Under the pieces are notes generated by a model. The model saw only the letters and a list, made by a program, of their open reading frames with translations, had not been told where the DNA came from and ran no database searches. From Phycomyces blakesleeanus NRRL 1555(-) (Eukaryota; Mucoromycota; Mucoromycetes; Mucorales; Phycomycetaceae), in contig NW_017265151.1 in NCBI RefSeq assembly GCF_001638985.1, forward strand, positions 559,757 to 623,756: 64,000 nt of DNA, written 5' to 3'. The translations under genes and the position numbers were made by a program. Below are positions 1-11,579 of the stretch, one piece after another. Numbering within the stretch: the first letter of the stretch is position 1; every line of letters begins with the position of its first letter.

Positions 1-128
1 GCTGTGTCAACTGCTACTTCTGGAGTTGGTGTATCAATTGGAGCAACAACACCTGCAATTGTGCTATTAAGAACAGCATTCATGCGTAGGTTGGGTCGGC
101 GGGGAGCAGTAGGAATACGCTTTGTCAT
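1..128 (-). CDS. CACTA accessory protein, N-terminus (partial, runs off left edge)
   Basis: Reading leftward from the ATG at 128, about 42 codons stay open to the window edge, beginning MTKRIPTAPRRPNLRMN and followed by an A/T/V/P-rich stretch. A short low-complexity first exon of this kind starts the accessory genes of CACTA-1 and CACTA-2. The start lies 1653 bp from a CACTG terminus at 1781, close to the 1.8-2.0 kb seen in the other type-I elements. The assignment therefore rests on position and style; too little sequence is present for a firm family match. Confidence 0.45.
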   Translation of the reverse strand, partial: MTKRIPTAPRRPNLRMNAVLNSTIAGVVAPIDTPTPEVAVDT

Positions 129-540
129 TTTCTGTTAATAAAATAAATATTAATAATTTTCAACTAATATTATACAATTCACTACACTTGTTATATCATA
201 TTTAAAATTCACATACTAGTAAAGAGGATAAGCGGTGCAGATTAACTCTCTACCTTTCATTTGATATTTAAGCACATCTCCCAACCGCTTGATCCACATT
301 TAGACAACTTCTTTTCTAACTCAATGAGGCACAAAGTAGTATTTCAAGATGACGGTGGTCATCTTCTTTTGGAGTATTACTTTTTACAGCCCGCATTTTG
401 TCAGGGTCAAACTGGATTTTAAGACAAGTCTTTTTTTTTCCTTTTTTTTCTTTTAATAACATTTATTATTGATATTTTCTTTGTTTCTCTTTTGCTTATG
501 TTTTTACAATTTCACTTATAATTTTTTCTTTCTTTTATAG

Positions 541-1085
541 CTCAATACCAAATATGTGTCTCTTTGTTTGGCTATACTCTGTCTGATATATCAAGGTAGG
601 ATATCATTATCTTACAGATCTTTGTTACTCATCATATTGTTTGTCTAGCCATTGCTACTCATTTCCATTGAGTCTCATCATCTCTTAATCGAACATGATG
701 GTAAGTTTTTTTCTTAAAAAAAATTCAAATTATTCTTTCGTCGTACTCATAGATATATATTTATTTTTATTATGATTTATTAGTTATGTCTAATATTATG
801 CACGAAGACGTATAATCAGTAATATTTGGTAAGTTAACTACAATATATTTAATAAATACGCCTTTACTACGCACAATATTAATAATTATTCATTTTTAGA
901 ATGTATCTCTATTCAAAGACTACTGGTATTGTCTTGATAATTCTGAAGAACATGTTTATATCAATTGTATGTCAGGTCTTCTCCGCCTTGTAAGTATTTA
1001 TAAAGAAATTTCAATTTAAATCATTTACTAATTCTTCTTTTCTATTAATCATTTTTTAATAGCATTTCCGCTATTAAAGTATGTA
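541..1085 (+). other. Series of short exon-like blocks (possible third CACTA gene)
   Basis: Several AG-acceptor/GT-donor pairs flank blocks of roughly 40-90 bp, for example an acceptor near 540 with a donor near 594, donors near 702 and 827, an acceptor near 899 with a donor near 990, and another small block near 1064. This lies between the accessory gene (minus strand) and the terminus, the place where CACTA-2 and CACTA-5 carry a conserved micro-exon gene on the strand divergent from the accessory gene. I cannot align its sequence convincingly to those, so it is a positional analogue only. Confidence 0.25.
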
Positions 1086-1781
1086 TTCCATGTCTACTCC
1101 CGGAAGGCTTTAAATTATATATAGCGAGCAAGAAGTATTAGCGATTATAATAGCTATAGTATCAAAACTGTCGCGAAATTAGGATTTTTATCTAGAAAAG
1201 ATTTTCCTATCAAATAAAACAAAATTGAACAAAAAATGTATAACCCAATGTTTTTCCAAAAAATAAATAAATAAAAGTAAAATAAATAAACAAACCAAAG
1301 AGGCTTGTTTATAAAAATCTACCCATGCTTTGTTTCTCTTTTCCATTGTAAAAAAACCTAGTTTCATTGCTTTTGTGTGTATAAAAAACCAACTATCAGC
1401 ATTTCTTTATATTGTAAAAAACCTACAATCATCTCTTTGATAGTTTTTAAAGCATTTCTGCAGCCAATAAAAAAACCTGGTAAAAATAATAATATGGGAC
1501 GCTAGCTCTTTATAGACCTCAAAATATAACACATAAAGAGGTAGACTCGATAGGAGTAAAGCGTAACTACAATATTTATTCAGTTTCCATAGTTTGCGGA
1601 CTGACAATCGTTCTACATTGGGTTTTCGTGTACCCGTTGTTATGATGATACGCATCAGCACCATAGATGATATCGTACAATTGCTCAAAATGATATATCA
1701 CAAAAATTGTGATGATATCGGCTCAATCATCTACATTTTTGGTACATTTGATCCAGATGAAATTACCCTATTTTTCCAGTG

Positions 1782-2119
1782 TGGTGAGTTGATAAGAAAA
1801 CGATTGGAGCCAAAGAGTTTGATGTCATGGAAAGAATCGCAGAGACAATGTTTCTTCCAAGGTAGTATACAAAGCTGACATTGAAGATTGGAAAAGGCTT
1901 TCCTTACATGAAAGCCAATGACTGAAAATTCTGGGTACTGGTGTATTCTCCTGTTCTGCTGCATGGTGTTCTACCATTCGAAATGTACAACAACTGAATG
2001 AATTTTGTCCATGCATGCTGCTATCTTATCAAACTAAGAATCACATTTGATGAAGTGAACAGCACCCACAACTATTTTGAATCTTTTTGCAAAAAGGCTA
2101 CCAAACTCTACACTCTCAC
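1782..2119 (+). pseudogene. Fragment of CACTA (Tnp2-like) transposase core
   Basis: Translation from about 1887 reads KIGKGFPYMKA, then VLVYSPVLL and FEMYNN, a close match to KIGKGFPYMKADEWKSWVL and YSPILL in the CACTA-1 transposase (about 10225-10320) and to the same region of CACTA-2. Two tryptophan codons have become TGA (ADEW to AND-stop, and YNNW to YNN-stop). Only about 110 codons survive. The scrap is bounded on both sides by outward-facing CACTG termini at 1781 and 2120, so it is the substrate into which other elements inserted, or what remained between them. Confidence 0.8.
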
Positions 2120-2950
2120 CACTGGAAAAATAGGGTAATTTCATCTATGGTATAGAATACTATTATTTGTGGAGTGGTAGCCTAAATTTCCATCATTTTT
2201 GTCTTTTTTATTTTTGATGACAATGATAATGCTCGGTCTGTTTTATTGGATAAAAAAACGAGTTTACTCTTTTTTGTAAAAAATGTCTGTGAGATTTCTT
2301 TTTGGGACTTGTAGCCATATCGCAGAGTCAATAGTTGTAGGAAACTTAAACCAAATGATATCTTTTGAGTGAGATAATAAAGCTTTTTATTGTTGTAATA
2401 TTTATTTATAAGTACGATGAGATTAATGATCATAATATTACTATAAATATTTTTGTTGTATATGCTCTACAGCCAATAAAATGTACATGACGACATGTTT
2501 TAACAAAAGTGTGTATTATTGTATTTTAGAATGAGGCAATCAATTACTGTTTAGAGAACTGCCCATTTTAACAACCGGAATAAACTATGTCATTTTGGAA
2601 GCTGGTATAATTTGGAATGATATATATTAAATTGTGTTCCTGAACAATTTCCCATTCTTGCCAATTCTAAAGATTTAGAAAATAAAACATATACACACAA
2701 TATGTCAAACAAAAATATCAATTCAGAATGCAAATGCTCTAAATGCTCTTCCAATAGCATGGGATTTGTTTTGGTGTCTACCCAAACACTCAGAAGACAT
2801 GTCCAACAAGATATTGTGAAACAATATCAGTTGGGATCTTGTAAGTTCAAATTTAAGAAAATTATTACTGAGATAATTATGATTAAATATTTATTTTCAT
2901 ATAATACGAGGTAGACTGGCGTCCCCAGCGGGACTGCATTGAGAAGAAAT
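2120..2950 (+). mobile_element. CACTA-0R: transposase-side end of a type-I CACTA element (truncated)
   Basis: Begins CACTGGAAAAATAGGG at 2120. Exon 1 of a transposase starts 582 bp inside, comparable with 533 bp in CACTA-1. Similarity to the family is lost after about 2950, so only the first ~0.8 kb is left. No partner terminus was found. The flank before 2120 is CAC. Confidence 0.55.
2702..2840 (+). pseudogene. CACTA transposase exon 1 (orphan)
   Basis: Starts MSNKNINSECKCSKCSSNS and continues GFVLVSTQTLRRHVQQ. The C-x-C-x2-C followed by [YF]xxVSTRTLxRH pattern is the exon-1 signature also seen at 5755 (CRCAQCSRNSQGYSLV) and at 31125 on the minus strand (CYCTKCSDNQQGYSFV). It ends at a plausible GTAAGT donor. 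The rest of the transposase is missing, so this is an orphan exon; the cysteine cluster may bind zinc. Confidence 0.7.
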
Positions 2951-3335
2951 AACCATACCATGAAAAGAAAGAAAAAACTGTTTGTCTGAGTTTATTTGAA
3001 TTTTGTTATTATAAAGGTTTGTTGTAATAATAAATATAAAATAATAGTAAGAAATATATCTTAAAGCCATATTTTTTTTGGGGGTTTGTCTTTTGATATT
3101 TTCAAAAAGGAAAGAAATTATTATACTTTGTCATATACACAATTAGTATTGACAATTTTTAAAAAAATATTAAAATATTTAAAAAAAAGTAAAAAAAACA
3201 CAAAGATAAAGATAAGTATACGCAGAAATAACGTAAATACAAAAAATACAAAAATAAAAATAAAGCATATAGAAAAGGATTGCCATATTTGGATAAAGAC
3301 ATAGGACAGAAAGCATATGATATGGAACAGATTAG

Positions 3336-4975
3336 TTAATTTCTAGAAAGTACTTCATTATAAACAACATTGTTTATATAGACATTGTTGCTTGCTTTGG
3401 TAGAAATACTGTCCATATCAACTATGATTTTTACTGAGTTTGGAGTTCGGACCTGAGAGAGAGCAACATATTACTGCCCATAACCAAAGACATGGTTGGG
3501 AAGGTACAGACCAACTTTGTCAAGGATCTGGCCTTGGAACTTGTTGATAGTCATGGCAAAGGCAAGGCGAACTGGAAATTGACATCACTTGAACTCAATG
3601 GACATAGTCGATCCAGTTGGGTTCAGCTTAATTCTGGGGATAAGCACTACCTTTCCAGCACTTGATCCAGTTACAATGGTAGCCTTGATGACATATCTGC
3701 CAAAGTCATTGCATATAAGACGGGTATCATTGCAGAGGTGGTAGTATGCCAGGCTATGTTGTGAGTGGTAGTTAACTGGCCGGGGACAAAATTGCGGTCC
3801 CTTTGGTTATTAGGACACTGCAAACTGTTACTCTGTTGGTGACCAATTCCATTACAGCTGGAACAGTGGGGAATAACAGTGGTAGTGGCAGTGGCGATGG
3901 TGGTAGTCAAATCCAAGACTCTCTCAACATCAGAAACTTGCAAAGCCTCAAAAGCGTCAGTTAGATCTATAATAAAAATATTAAAAAATAATTAATAATT
4001 GTGGCAATTTATATATAATTTTAAGAATTACCTCTGTCGCTCTCTGCAGTATATTGTTCTGTGAAGGAGAGGTCAATTGACAACAGTTGTGTGGGCACAA
4101 CAAAATCCCAGACAGCTTCAACTCTTGGTCTTGAAGCAGCAGCTAAATAGAAAAATAAATAGAGTAGAAAAAATGATCAGAATTTTTGCTGAATATTAAT
4201 CAATTATACTATATTTATTTACCTCGACTACTCTCTGCAGGATATTGGGCAGCACGGGAGAGAGCTATGATTTCTGCTATGGTGAGCACCACACGACTCT
4301 GGACAGCTTCAACTCTTGGTTTCGAAGCAGCAGCTAAATGCAGAAATATATAGAGTAGAAAAAATGATTAGAATTTTTGCTGAATATTAATCAATTACAC
4401 TATATTTATTTACCTGAATCACTCTCTGCAGGATATTTGGCAGCACGGGAGAGAGCAATTTTTTCTGCTATGGTGAGCATCACATGACTCTGGACTGCTT
4501 CAGCTCTTGGTTTCGAAGCAGCAGCTAAATGCAGAAATATATAGAGTAGAAAAAATGATTAGAATTTTTGCTGAATATTAATCAATTATACTTTACTTAT
4601 TTACCTCGACTACCCTCTGCAGAATATTGGGCAGCACAGGAGAGAGCATTGATTTCTGCCACAGTAAGTACCACAGAATTCTGAACAGCTTCAACCCTTG
4701 GTCTCGAATCACCAGTTAAATAAACATATAAATGCAGATGAAAGCAAATAAGTTAGAAACTATGCAAGTCGATCTGATGGATTAAAGTAATCTGTTTTAA
4801 TGTTATCTCTACTACTCTCTGCTTGATATTCTTCTTGGGCAGAGAGATTATCACTGGTTCTCTTTTGGGGAATCAAGAGAGTTTTGTGTCTTGGACTCAA
4901 AGAGTAAGAAAAATTTGATCCCCTGCTGTGACCCAATTGTTTACATGAAGCACAAATAGGTCCAGCAGAAGTCAT
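3336..4975 (-). pseudogene. Helitron-derived gene, internally deleted, with PIF1-type helicase C-terminus
   Basis: The last ~130 codons (about 3750 to 3336, ending VLSRN-stop) read as the C-terminal part of a Helitron PIF1-like helicase: [38 protein letters not shown] (motif V) and YVALSQVRTPNSV (motif VI). The gene start (MTSAGPICASCKQLGHSRGS) and a second copy near 3870 (CSSCNGIGHQQS) are C-x2-C-x3-G-H zinc-knuckle-like motifs of the kind found at Helitron N-termini. The HUH replication-initiator domain and helicase motifs I-IV are absent. In-frame TGA and TAA codons interrupt the helicase part, and consensus S and R residues of motifs V and VI have become F and Q through C-to-T type changes. 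It is not functional as a Helitron transposase. Confidence 0.75.
4037..4700 (-). repeat. Four tandem exon+intron units (~190 bp period) in the Helitron-derived gene
   Basis: Four units about 190 bp apart each hold one exon and one short intron on the minus strand. The exon runs from CTGCTGCTTC to a GAGAGTGATTCAG-type end before GTAAATAA. A typical unit is 111 nt with phase 1 on both sides, so each copy adds 37 in-frame residues, such as KPRAEAVQSHVMLTIAEKIA. The outermost unit (about 4600-4700) has lost its acceptor AG (TTTAACTG where the others have TTTAGCTG), and the innermost has diverged. Symmetric exons can be multiplied without shifting the frame. Confidence 0.7.
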
Positions 4976-6676
4976 ATTGATGTTTGATAAATTGTAATTG
5001 GTTTTGTAATTAAGTTAAATTCAAGTGTAAATGGAGATAGAAAAATAGTAAAGAATATATGTAAGATTATTATTTTTTTGAAAGACATGAACTTTACAGG
5101 GACCCTATATATACTCTTTTTCAAAATAATGATTGTACCAATAATGACAGACTTGTCATAATTTAAAATAAATTTGAATCATATGTAAATTAACAATGCA
5201 CTGAATTAACATGATAATTAGCACTGGAAAAACTGCCCTGATTAACAATGTGGCCAGGTTAGTAAACACATGTGTAGAAATAGTGATTTTTTCCACTCAG
5301 TGTGTTTTTTGAAGTTCAGGTCAAAGATGTAGTTTTAGTTGGTTTCATTGGCTAACAGAATTTTAGAATATCAATCTGGTACGGAAGGCTAAATTCACAT
5401 ACAGAGACCTATCATAATTCTCATTCTACCACCCCTTTTTTTTTATTCCTACTATTTTCTGGATTTACTCTCGCAATAATCTATTTATAAACTCATAGTA
5501 GAAAAATATATGTCTTTTACACACAACAGGCATTCTTGAAAACATTTGAATAAAGACTATGAATTGATAATATCATAATTGTCATGTGTCTTTCTATGTT
5601 TAATAATATAGAAAAGAACTTGTTAGAAGAATTTAATTAAACGACCATAAAATATAATGCTTTTTTTTTACTATAAAGTTGGTGTAAATAAAGTATATTT
5701 TACGCTTGTTCCTCTTTTTATTTTCAATAAATCACATCAAACAAAACACATAAAATGCCTTCTATCTCTCACCGCCGTAATGTTGTCTGCCGTTGTGCTC
5801 AATGTAGCAGAAATTCACAGGGATACTCATTGGTGACAAGCAGAACCGCTGAGCGCCATATTAGAAAAGATGAGCTTGAGAGAATCGAGAGACTGGATAT
5901 GGCTGAAAGATTGGCAAATAGTATGTTATATTCAGGGTTTATTTTTCGATTACTGAGTAATAACTTCTTTATTTTTTAATTTTAATGAAACACAGCTGTG
6001 CAAGAAGGACAAATGATGGACGTTGATACCCAATATAAGAAAAGAAAAGAAAAAAAATATTTGAAAACCAGTAGAGACAATAAGCTAAACTAATCTATAT
6101 TTGTATATATCCCGACCTGTCAATCTGAATCCATCGAAAAAATAGACGATCAGGCCGACTCACCTGATTCGAATGCCGCCACGATGGCTGACAATGTCTC
6201 GGTAGACGATGAGATCAGCGAGGTCAATGGCAATGACTCTGACATTGAAAGAGACATGAACTCTGACTCTGGCAGTGGTGAAGAAGAAGGTGTCGAGACA
6301 GACGTTGAAGAGTTTGTTAATGAAGGTCAGTCATAAATGATTTTGTTTTCTTAAAAACAGACCTAAACAAAATTTGTTCTAATTTATATTTGTTAATTTT
6401 AAATAGACCCATTTGATGCTCCTAACATGCCTGAAAACCCTGTCCATTGGTTCATTGCTACCTTTGCCGTTCTTTTTATCTCGTGTTATGTTGTTAACAA
6501 AGGTGCCGCCATATTGATTGAATTTATCAATCAGTTACTCAAGATCTACGGCGAAGATTTCCAATTACCAACAAGTCTTATTGGCCTGCAAAGAATGACT
6601 GGTTTTTCCAATTACGCCAATGGTATCAAGAAGTCTGTTGTATGTGAAGACTGCCACAAGGTTTATGAACAAGATG

Positions 6677-9191
6677 GTATCTCCTTATTTTATCCTACGG
6701 AGAGTTTGAATTAGTATTTAATTTAGTTATGTGGCTTTCTAACTTTAATGACAGACAGTGGCTTTTGCATCCCACACATGGCATTTTTTTTTCAACAAAT
6801 AATCACTTCCCTCTTTCTTAAAAACAAACTTCAATTATGTCTAACAACAATATAAACAACACTATTTATGATATTTCCACCATTCAACAAGTCTTGATCA
6901 ACTTGCCTTTGGAAGGAATCAAAATTCTTCCTTTGAATTCGACAATATTAGTAAAAGCTAGTGAATGGGAAAAGTGTCTGGAGCGAATCAATGTCTTATG
7001 CTCAACAAAATAGAATAAAAAGCATAAATATTCTGGAAAAGGTTTAGTTTTTGGAGAGACTAAAAAATGCCACCGTGCTGGCCAATATATAACAAACTGC
7101 CAATTACGTCTTGCCCAGAAAGATATGAAGGAATGCTCTTGTACAGCTGCCTTAAAAATCATACAGCATCTCGACAACCCCAATGTTGTTACATTTTGCC
7201 AAACAAGGGCATATGTAAACCATGTTCTTGGAGACTGAGACGAAGTCAGAACTCTTCCTTTGCCTTCTGAAGCCATAAAAATTATTGAAGATCAGTTGAA
7301 AAGTGGCAGCAGCTGTAGAAGTACAAGAATTTCAGTTCTTAGACAGATTGATAGTTGGAGAGTTGGTGTTAGAAAGCCTAATTATGAAGAAATTTACAAC
7401 AGAATGAGAAAGGTCTGTCAATGAATATAACAGAGCTTTCGTATTAAATTAATATTTGTATATCAAATAAATACTTATATATAAAATAGATGACTACTTT
7501 GTTATATATGTTTGCTTCTGATGAAAATGCATCTATTTCCATCTGGTTAAATGTAAAGCTAGCAGAACAAAACTATTGCATTTTTGAAATCAATCTTTCT
7601 GTTTATAATGACAGTAAAAAACAATTTGCCTTTGGATTTCAATCACCAATGCAAGTTTCAATCATGAGAATCTCGCAATCTTTTTGTCTTGATGCCACTC
7701 ATTCCATTTCGTCCAGAAGCGACAAAGTATTATATACTTTGGTCACTCGCCATTCTCAAACAGGAAAGGGATTCCCTGTTGTATACATGGTGACAAACAA
7801 CCAGACAGCCATACCCATCAAACTTTGGCTTGACCACCTTTGCATCAAGAGCAGCTTCATACCAATGAATATCACCATTGACTGTAGCATTATGGAGGTT
7901 AATGCAATCAAAGAAGCATTACCTCATGCTACAATTCACTACTGTGATTTTCATGTTCTTTGCACTTGGCAGCACAACCTTGACAGCAAGATTAAACTTA
8001 ATGCCTCTTATATATCAAAACAACTTGGGAATTATAAGACTGCACTGAAGAACTACCTGAGACACATTCTCATCAAGTCCAACAAAGACGTGTTCCTAAG
8101 AGCAATTGAAGATTTTAAACTGATGGTTCAGGATCAACCTCAGTTTTTGAAATATTTTGAGAAGAAATGGACTGAGAACGAAAAATTGTTGCGAAGATGG
8201 GGGCGCCTGTACATTAGCCAACAACATCAGAGATATGTGACAAACAACTATGTAAAGTCATGGCACAATCAACTCAAGACAATCTACTTTGGTCGTGCAC
8301 GCATCAGAAGATTGGATCGACTGGTTTTTATCTTGACAAATGATGTGGAGTTCTATTTTGAACAAGAGGTTGAGCGTATTCACTTCAACAATGGTAAGAT
8401 GGGTCCCATTGATAATGAGTTAGCAAGAAATTCTTTTGTTGCTTCAAAAATCCAAAATGACATGCTCCCTTCCATGATTCTCAACCCTTTGGGTAAGACT
8501 GGTAACAGCATAGATGATTATAATGTTGAGTGGCAAATAAGATCTTTTGTAACAGAAGATAAGTAGTATAACATCAATATATCAAATGACTTGATACAAA
8601 GCTGCACCTGCCCGAACTTTCGGACCTGCCAGATCCCATGCAAGCATTCACATTTGTTGAAGCATTACTGTGGGGCAAAATTCAGCTTCATCGAGCAACG
8701 GGAGATAGCAGGAGTGGTATTGAACCGACAAGATGCTGTAAATGCAAACGAGAACGAAGTTGAGGAAGAAGTAGAGGAGGAATTAGAGAGTGGAGGTACT
8801 GCTGAAGATAGAGGTATATATGTCTTTGACAAAATTGCAGCTTATTCTGCAACGATGCATCACGGCTTTGAAGATCTTCAAACTTTGAAGACAATTCCTG
8901 GCTTAGATCAAACAAAGGCAGATCTTATAAAAAGAGCACTCGCAGATGCTGTGAGGTTGATGGATGAATATAGAGGTGAGGACCCTTCATATTTTAGAAA
9001 CTTGAATACTCAGAGATAATAATAAAAATAATAAATATATATCATTAAAAGATCTTAAAAGTACAAGAAAAAATATTTCTGATTGATATAAACAAATACA
9101 ATTCTAATTGAATTTACCAAAAGTAAAACCTGTCACTACCTCAACGGATTTTCAAAATTCAAACTCTCTGTAGGATAAAATAAGGAGATAC
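6677..9191 (+). mobile_element. MULE-1: Mutator-like element with 36-bp TIRs and 8-bp TSD
   Basis: The 2515-bp insertion starts GTATCTCCTTATTTTATCC at 6677 and ends with its inverted copy at 9191; about 35 of the first 36 bases match. It is flanked by ACAAGATG at 6669-6676 and 9192-9199. That duplication falls inside the CACTA-1 transposase coding sequence, so deleting the element plus one duplicate restores the CACTA reading frame. The element holds a single transposase gene. Confidence 0.93.
6838..9019 (+). pseudogene. MULE-1 transposase, three in-frame stops
   Basis: Two exons read in one frame: 6838 to about 7415, and 7490-9019 after a short GT..AG intron. The first has a Cys/His DNA-binding-like segment (KCHRAGQYITNCQLR). 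The second has the MULE catalytic region: LDATHSISSRSDKV, then ITIDCSIMEV and HYCDFHVLCTW, then TNNYVKSWHNQLK. The C-terminus is a SWIM zinc finger (CTCPNFRTCQIPCKHSHLL, about 8606-8665). Stops TAG near 7010, TGA near 7237 and TAG at 8564 interrupt it. The usual acidic residue in TNNxxESxH is K here (VKS), so the protein would probably be inactive even if read through. Confidence 0.85.
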
Positions 9192-11579
9192 ACAAGATGT
9201 GCCTCTCCCTACTCATTGCGACTTCAAAAAGCATGGTTCTCGATCAGCATGCAATTGTGAATTGATGAAGGTTTCATCTTCTGGTGCCATGGTAGCCAAG
9301 CGATCATACATCTACAACTCTATCCAGAGATCATTACAAGTTTTCTTTCTTCGTTCTGGGTTTGAGCAAAAAATCAGACAATGGAACAAAGAGCTTAAGG
9401 TCGTAGATACACTATGCGACGTCTATGATGGTGCTATGTGGAAGGAGCTAAAGGACCAAAGTGGCGTATCGTTTGTGGATGAACCTCGTTCATTGATGCT
9501 AACAATGAACATCACCTGGTTCCAGCCGTTTGATGGCGTTACATATTCAACTGGAGCTATCTACCTTGCGATAAATAACTTGCCTCGTGAGGAAAGATTT
9601 AAGCCTGAAAATGTCATCCTTGTTGGTTTGATGCCTGGTCCTAAGGAGCCAAAGACCGAAGAGATCAACCACTATTTAAAGCCAATAGTCGATGAATTGC
9701 TGCAGTTGTTTACGGGGATAACCAGCCCGACCTTTGAGTGCCCAGCCAGTGTTAATGTACGTGCCGCGTTACATATGGTTGCCTGTGACATCCCCGCCAC
9801 CAGGAAGACCAGTGGATTCACCGCCCACAACAGTACTTGTGCATGCCCCAGATGTGTGAGGCAGTTTACCAGGTTACCAAGCACCAATCAGGTCGACTTC
9901 AGTGGGTTCGACTATTCGACGTGGAAAATCCGTAGCGGTCTGGAAAACAGGTTGCATGCTGAGGAGTGAAAGAGTGCCAGTACGCCCTCAGAAAGGCATC
10001 AGTTGGAAATCGAAAATGGTGTTCGATGGTCGCAGCTGCATTGCCTTGGATACTTTGATCTAGTACGTGGAATGATCATCGATCCCATGCATAATTTATT
10101 CCTGGGGACACCAAAGAGAATGATGGAGCGGTGGATAAAAGAAGGACTGATAGACGATAGAAAGCTAGCTATGATGCAAACAATGGCAGAGACAATGGTG
10201 GTGCCAATGGATTACGTGGTGTTGAAATCGAAGATTGGAAAGGGCTTTCCATACATGAAAGCTGATGAATGGAAGTCCTGGGTGCTAGTGTATTCGCCTA
10301 TCTTGTTGAAGGCCGTCCTGCCAATTGAAATGTTCAGAAATTGGATCAGTTTTGTTGATGCCTGCCGCCAATTAGTAAAGCCAAGCATCACGTTCTCTGA
10401 CATTGACGACGGCCATAAATTTCTTCAAGAATTCTGTACTGAGTGCCAGCGTATTTACACTCCAACTATTCTCACCTGTAACATGCATTTACATCTCCAT
10501 CTTTGCGAGACCATCCGTGATTTTGGACCAGTATATGGATATTGGCTCTTCGGGTTTGAGCAATATAATGGTCTGCTAAAGAACGTGAATACGAACAGAA
10601 AAGATTCCTTTGAGGTTACATACATGAATAGTTTCGTCCAAGATACATTCAAAGGTGATTTCGTTCATGCTGCTCTCACATGCCCAAGCCAAGTACCGTT
10701 TCTTCCTCTTCTCGCCAAGCTTACTGCCACAGCTCAACCCTCCACTTCAAAAAATACAATAACTTTTCCCCAGCACCCGTTCAGACTATCAGCCTTCATC
10801 CAAGCATACTCAAACCCTTCTCTTCCAGTCCTCGGCAATGAACCTCTTCCTCCATCCGCATTTCCTCTCCTTATCGAACCCCCATCAGCAATGAGTGATG
10901 TTGACTATCCTCATTTGCTTGATTACTATAAAGTCGCATACTGCATGCCAAATCTTGAAGGTTACCAGCATCCCTCCTCTCCATTCTCCTTTGTCGACAA
11001 CCAAATCATAAAGTTGAAATCAATCAATTTGCTTGGTCAGGTTTACAAAGGCTGCAAATATGCTTCTGGTCGCGGCTCATTTGTTCAATCTCTGTTCCTT
11101 GGAAGTCAAGGCAATAATCGGTTGGCATACACTGGCCAAATTCAGTATCTGATCTTGCACTCTTTCACTCCATCAGTAGACAACACAGAGCTCCAAACAC
11201 GTGTCGTTTATCAAGATAAACACGTGTTTGCGTTTGTTAAGTGGTTCCAGATTGAGCATGACCGTTCAAGAGAGTTGGAAAGTGTTGACATCTGCAGTGC
11301 AGATTTTATTGCGTGTGATTTTGAATGCATCTTGCCAGTACATCGAATATCATCAGTTGTTGCAACATGTGATTATAAAACCAACACAAATAATAAGAAA
11401 ATACTTGTCAACGCTTTACCACACAAACAATACAATTAATATTTAATACATTTCTTTTTTAATAAAAAATTTCAATACATAAGCTAATGTAGTCTTATTA
11501 TATATGTTGCGAACAATACATATGTGTTAAGAAATTTTGATAGTAAAAGAAAAAAAAAACGACAAAAAATGAGTTTTAT

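Larger units (their letters stand above)
1..1781 (-). mobile_element. CACTA-0L: accessory-gene end of a type-I CACTA element (partial)
   Basis: The segment ends at 1781 with an outward CACTG terminus (on the minus strand it begins CACTGGAAAAATAGGG). Its terminal 27-28 bases match the start of the next element at 2120. The order terminus, spliced-looking AT-rich block, accessory start on the minus strand is that of CACTA-1's right end. The other end lies outside the window, so the 3-bp target duplication cannot be checked; the flank after 1781 is TGG. Confidence 0.55.
5755..11439 (+). pseudogene. CACTA-1 Tnp2-like transposase, disrupted
   Basis: Exon 1 (5755-5920) has the CRCAQCSRN cysteine motif. 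Exon 2 starts at 5996, an acidic exon ends near 6331, and the main exon begins at 6407 (PFDAPNMPENPVHW). It is broken at 6676 by the MULE and resumes at 9200. The core carries MTWFQPFDG-like, VACDIPATRKTSGF, IIDPMHNLFLGTPKRM and DFGPVYGYWLFGFEQYNG, the usual landmarks of Tnp2/CACTA transposases. Further damage: a TGG codon is now TGA at 9967 (HAEE-stop where CACTA-2 has HAEEW), and the exon-2 donor reads ATAAGA where CACTA-2 has GTAAGA. It ends at 11439, convergent with the accessory gene and about 140 bp from it. Confidence 0.85.

Noticed and set aside
1594..1878. 94-codon frame spanning the CACTA-0L terminus
   Set aside because: It crosses the element boundary at 1781 and its second half is out of frame with the transposase fragment it overlaps.
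6838..9019. Reassigned stop codons (TAG or TGA read as sense) to explain in-frame stops
   Set aside because: Intact genes in the same window use no internal TAG or TGA, and the CACTA-2 transposase ends in TGA. The stops occur only in copies with other damage.
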